In this document: piece after piece, positions 30,458-32,858 of the stretch | How positions within the stretch are numbered: position 1 is the first letter of the stretch | Layout of the letters: each line of letters opens with the position of its first letter | Assembly (NCBI RefSeq): GCF_026151205.1 | Contig: NW_026971837.1 | Coordinates: 1 to 32,858, forward strand | Source of the DNA: Bolinopsis microptera | Lineage: Eukaryota > Ctenophora > Tentaculata > Lobata > Bolinopsidae | Length of the DNA stretch: 32,858 nucleotides | Direction: 5' to 3' | Notes under the pieces: model-generated | What the model was told of the DNA's origin: nothing | Database searches by the model: none | Seen by the model: only the letters and a program-made list of their open reading frames with translations | Program-made: the position numbers and the translations under genes

Positions 30458-31010
30458 TGCTATCCTCCAGTGGGCTTTCTATGCCCAGCCTCTCTTTAAA
30501 AAAATTAAAAAACCCACTTTACCTTCCTATCGGAAGGCTACGTCCGTCTGGTGACTAACGTCTATTGGGGTCCCTCCGGTTGTAGGTGTCACAGGGTACA
30601 GGCACTTGGCATGGGCTAGTGCTCCTTACCCTCCGGAGGATAAAGCCTTGTGAGCGACGTTTTCCCAAAGGAAAACTGTCGTAATTCTCGGTCTCGGGAG
30701 AGCACCACCCATGCCTAGGTGATCTCCCGGGCGCTCTTTTAGAACAGGCTGCCCCCTGTCTTTTCTAGTGAGCAGACAGGAACCTACCAGGCATACCTGA
30801 GCATCTAGTATCTCTTGCCCAAATCTATGATTTCTTTTATTTGCGCGCGTCTTTGTGACGCGCGGTATAATGTTGACAATAAGAAGCTACCAAGCAAATT
30901 TGTGTTTTGTGAAGACCCTTTTTTTGTTTAATTTGAAATTTTGGGCCGCGTGTGACTTTCTTTGTTTGTGTGTTCGTGTTGCTTCCGTTTACCGGAGTTT
31001 TTCTGGGTGC
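30458..31010. other. Hairpin-rich, GC-richer non-coding region
   Basis: A series of potential stem-loops lies close together: CCTTCCTATCGGAAGG (about 30520), CCCTCCGGAGG (30630), GTTTTCCCAAAGGAAAAC (30660), CTCGGGAGAGCACC with GGTGATCTCCCGGG (30692-30732), CCTGTC...GACAGG (30756-30780), and CGCGCGTCTTTGTGACGCGCG (30843-30864). No ORF. It could be a structured RNA, a SINE-like element or the UTR of a mobile element. Confidence 0.5.
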
Positions 31011-31014
31011 TAAT

Positions 31015-31096
31015 TATCCACTAGCTGGAAAAGGAGTAAGTGCTAGATATCCACTAGCTGGAAAATAACTAATTGCTAGATATCCACTAGCTGGAG
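31015..31096 (+). repeat. Tandem repeat of about 33 bp, 2.4 copies
   Basis: ATCCACTAGCTGGAAAA...GCTAGAT is repeated, then a third partial unit follows. A short (GAGT)n run follows at about 31114-31133. Confidence 0.8.
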
Positions 31097-31274
31097 CGAT
31101 CCGGGGGGCGGCGTGTGAGTGAGTGAGTGAGTGGGTTCGCCTGGGAATGAGACTGGAGAGACACTGTCCGTTATCTGGGTGAGCCACCACCGACAGTGCT
31201 CCCACTTCTGTGGGGCTGAGGGTGTTGGCTCCAAGAACCAGCCGTGAGCGAACAGCGCCTGACCCCCTCTATGG

Positions 31275-31460
31275 TTAACTTGAGAATAACAGGACTATGC
31301 CTTTCTCCAGGCCAATCCGTTCAGTAACCAGCTGACCCAGCACCACCTCTGATGGAAGATGTGGTTCGGATTTGTCAGTTTTTCTGTAGACACTAATGCT
31401 CCCTCGAGGAAAGACATGAGCCCCGGCGAAACTGACCAAAAACTTGGCAGGGATTCTCAC
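31275..31460 (-). CDS. Unrecognised short open frame
   Basis: Sixty-one codons without a real ATG start. The composition is protein-like (FLVSFAGAHVFPRGSISVYR, VLGQLVTERIGLEKGIVLLF), and a TAG lies just upstream in frame. Probably a fragment of a mobile-element protein or chance. Confidence 0.2.
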   Translation of the reverse strand: MRIPAKFLVSFAGAHVFPRGSISVYRKTDKSEPHLPSEVVLGQLVTERIGLEKGIVLLFSS

Positions 31461-31633
31461 CCTACTTTCGGTGGAGATATAACCTGCCTCTTTTTATTAG
31501 ATGAGTCAAAACGGACTTAAGCTCGTTAAGTTATACAAGTTAAATAAAAGCTATTTAAAGTTGTTACAGTGAGCATGAACACTTACCTTACTCGGGAATA
31601 TTATAGCGGGTTAATTTATGACTGGGAAAATTA

Positions 31634-31689
31634 ATGACCGGGAAAAATGTGGCGGACTTTCCCAAAACCCGCCAAATTATCCCGGTCAT
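31634..31689. repeat. Imperfect 21-bp inverted repeat
   Basis: ATGACCGGGAAAAATGTGGCGG pairs with the reverse complement of its right arm (ATGACCGGGATAATTTGGCGG), with a loop of about 13 nt. The left arm is preceded by a diverged direct copy (ATGACTGGGAAAATTA) at 31618. Confidence 0.8.
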
Positions 31690-31833
31690 GTATTTACCGG
31701 TGGCCGACCTTTCAAGTTTTTTTTCAGAGGTCAACAAATTTTCAACCGAAATTTCTGTTTTTGTTACTTGTTAAAGAAGTTATTTCAATTTACAGTTATT
31801 GATATTACTCAGAAATAGAAAAAAAAGACACGT

Positions 31834-32253
31834 CTATTTTATAAAGGAAAATAAATCTAAGCAATAATAAGTCAAATCTTCATTAAAGCGTATTCTCATT
31901 CTCATTATCGCTAATGTCCCCGCCATTATCATTATTGATATCCCCCTGAGCTGCTGACCATCAAATTCGAAGTTGTATTGTTGTCTTAACAAGACTTTCA
32001 TTTTGTCCGCTAATGGGGCTACTGCTCTGAAGGTCAGCCGGAGCTTAATTTCCTGCCCACCGCTTGGTATTGGGGAACGTCTTGGCTTTGCATCTTCAAC
32101 TGCTCCAGTAATCAATCCACCGTGGACCATGAAATAGTGGCACAGTTTACTCACTTCTAGCGGGATGTGGCCACAAGTTACTTTAACGGGAAAAACTCCC
32201 TCTTTCTTTAGTCTACACACTGCACACGAGAAGCGATCAATCTTTAGAGACAT
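31834..32253 (-). CDS. Hypothetical 139-codon ORF
   Basis: Starts at an ATG (32253) just inside an AT-rich block and ends at 31834. The N-terminal part has CAVC, then VTCGH and a further Cys/His (KLCHYFMVHGG), which could ligate a metal. The middle has PRRSPIPSGGQEIKLRLTF. The last third (MRMRIRFNEDLTYYCLDLF) looks less protein-like and may be intron read-through. The composition is good enough to suggest a real exon or a transposon-derived gene, but I do not recognise the family. Confidence 0.4.
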   Translation of the reverse strand: MSLKIDRFSCAVCRLKKEGVFPVKVTCGHIPLEVSKLCHYFMVHGGLITGAVEDAKPRRSPIPSGGQEIKLRLTFRAVAPLADKMKVLLRQQYNFEFDGQQLRGISIMIMAGTLAIMRMRIRFNEDLTYYCLDLFSFIK

Positions 32254-32858
32254 TATTATTATAATATATATTATATATTATTATTATTTTCGTTTTCTTC
32301 TATAACATACTAGAAACCCGCTAGTCGAAAGCTTTGTTCGAGGAAATTTTAAAAATCAGTTATGTTTTAATTTCTCTTCATCATACAGCTCTGTTATACA
32401 GTAGACATAATGGAATTTATTTAACAATGGCGACAGCGTTGTTAGTATTCGGATTCCCAAAACGATACTTTTTACCGCATCAAAAAATACCAATCACAAC
32501 CAAAGTTATGAATATAAGTCATAGCGTGAGCGTAAATGTGAGCTAGTTTTGAAGTTATGACGTAGCATACAGCATAACTGTTGGAACCCTGTTCTTGGGT
32601 TAATTAAATAACAAATAATACTCAATTATTATAAATACAAATTAGATGAATAAAGAGGTTATACAAATCTTGTGTCAAAAGTAACCTTGTTACTCTACAA
32701 TGTACTCTCTTAAATAGTGAATGATTGATATGGTGTGACTCAGTAACTCACACTACTCTGCTCTGACTAATAGTTAAAACACATTTCAATACTAAACTAA
32801 ACAATGTCTTTTTTACTATTAGATTAAACTACTATTAAATTAAAACTACTACTCCTGA
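32254..32858. other. AT-rich right edge, no supported gene
   Basis: An ATT/TATA-rich microsatellite at about 32254-32290, then AT-rich sequence with a 70-codon + frame that has no recognisable content. Confidence 0.4.

Overview
The window looks like a repeat-rich, AT-rich stretch of an invertebrate animal genome. Evidence for this is: a cytochrome P450 gene with a vertebrate/invertebrate-style haem loop, GT-AG spliced exons, short introns, an L2/CR1-group non-LTR retrotransposon, hAT-like and MITE-like DNA transposons, and many minisatellites. A sponge or cnidarian source would fit, but the sequence alone does not settle the taxon. There is no prokaryotic gene organisation.

Layout. 1-1.0 kb: 3' end of a P450 gene on the + strand, invaded by an in-frame 18-bp repeat and ending in a 12-bp minisatellite. 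1.2-4.1 kb: a dispersed repeat, a 57-bp minisatellite (9 copies) and a 34/35-bp minisatellite (about 29 copies). 4.16-5.36 kb: a candidate lysine-rich minus-strand gene. 6.1-7.1 kb: two arrays of one 10-bp repeat separated by a segment holding a perfect 56-bp palindrome. 9-10.5 kb: isolated candidate minus-strand exons. 12.1-12.4 kb: an inverted copy of the 1.5-kb dispersed repeat. 12.55-14.16 kb: five phase-compatible exons of a minus-strand gene for a basic SP/TP-rich protein, whose first visible intron carries a TIR element.

15.2-21.3 kb: a nearly full-length non-LTR retrotransposon, the main object here. ORF1 encodes a coiled-coil-like segment, an AlkB-like 2OG-Fe(II) dioxygenase domain and an SGNH hydrolase domain. 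Its stop overlaps the ORF2 start (ATGA). ORF2 encodes a PHD-like zinc finger, an APE-type endonuclease and a reverse transcriptase. This copy looks dead: ORF2 has one frameshift inside the endonuclease and a deletion just after the YADD box. The 3' UTR has a conserved long-range inverted repeat and ends in a duplicated 17-bp unit. A 5'-truncated sister copy lies at 26.26-27.31 kb, and a fragment of a different subfamily lies on the minus strand at 25.45-26.09 kb.

21.4-29.0 kb: nested mobile elements. Four copies of an unclassified family beginning TTAACGGGTGATACTCG are present. One is interrupted by a 4-bp-TSD MITE that is itself interrupted by another member of the family with a 9-bp TSD. 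Another is interrupted by a 1359-bp hAT-like element (8-bp TSD) filled with a 42-bp minisatellite. 29.3-32.9 kb: degraded coding remnants, hairpin-rich sequence and one unrecognised 139-codon minus-strand ORF.
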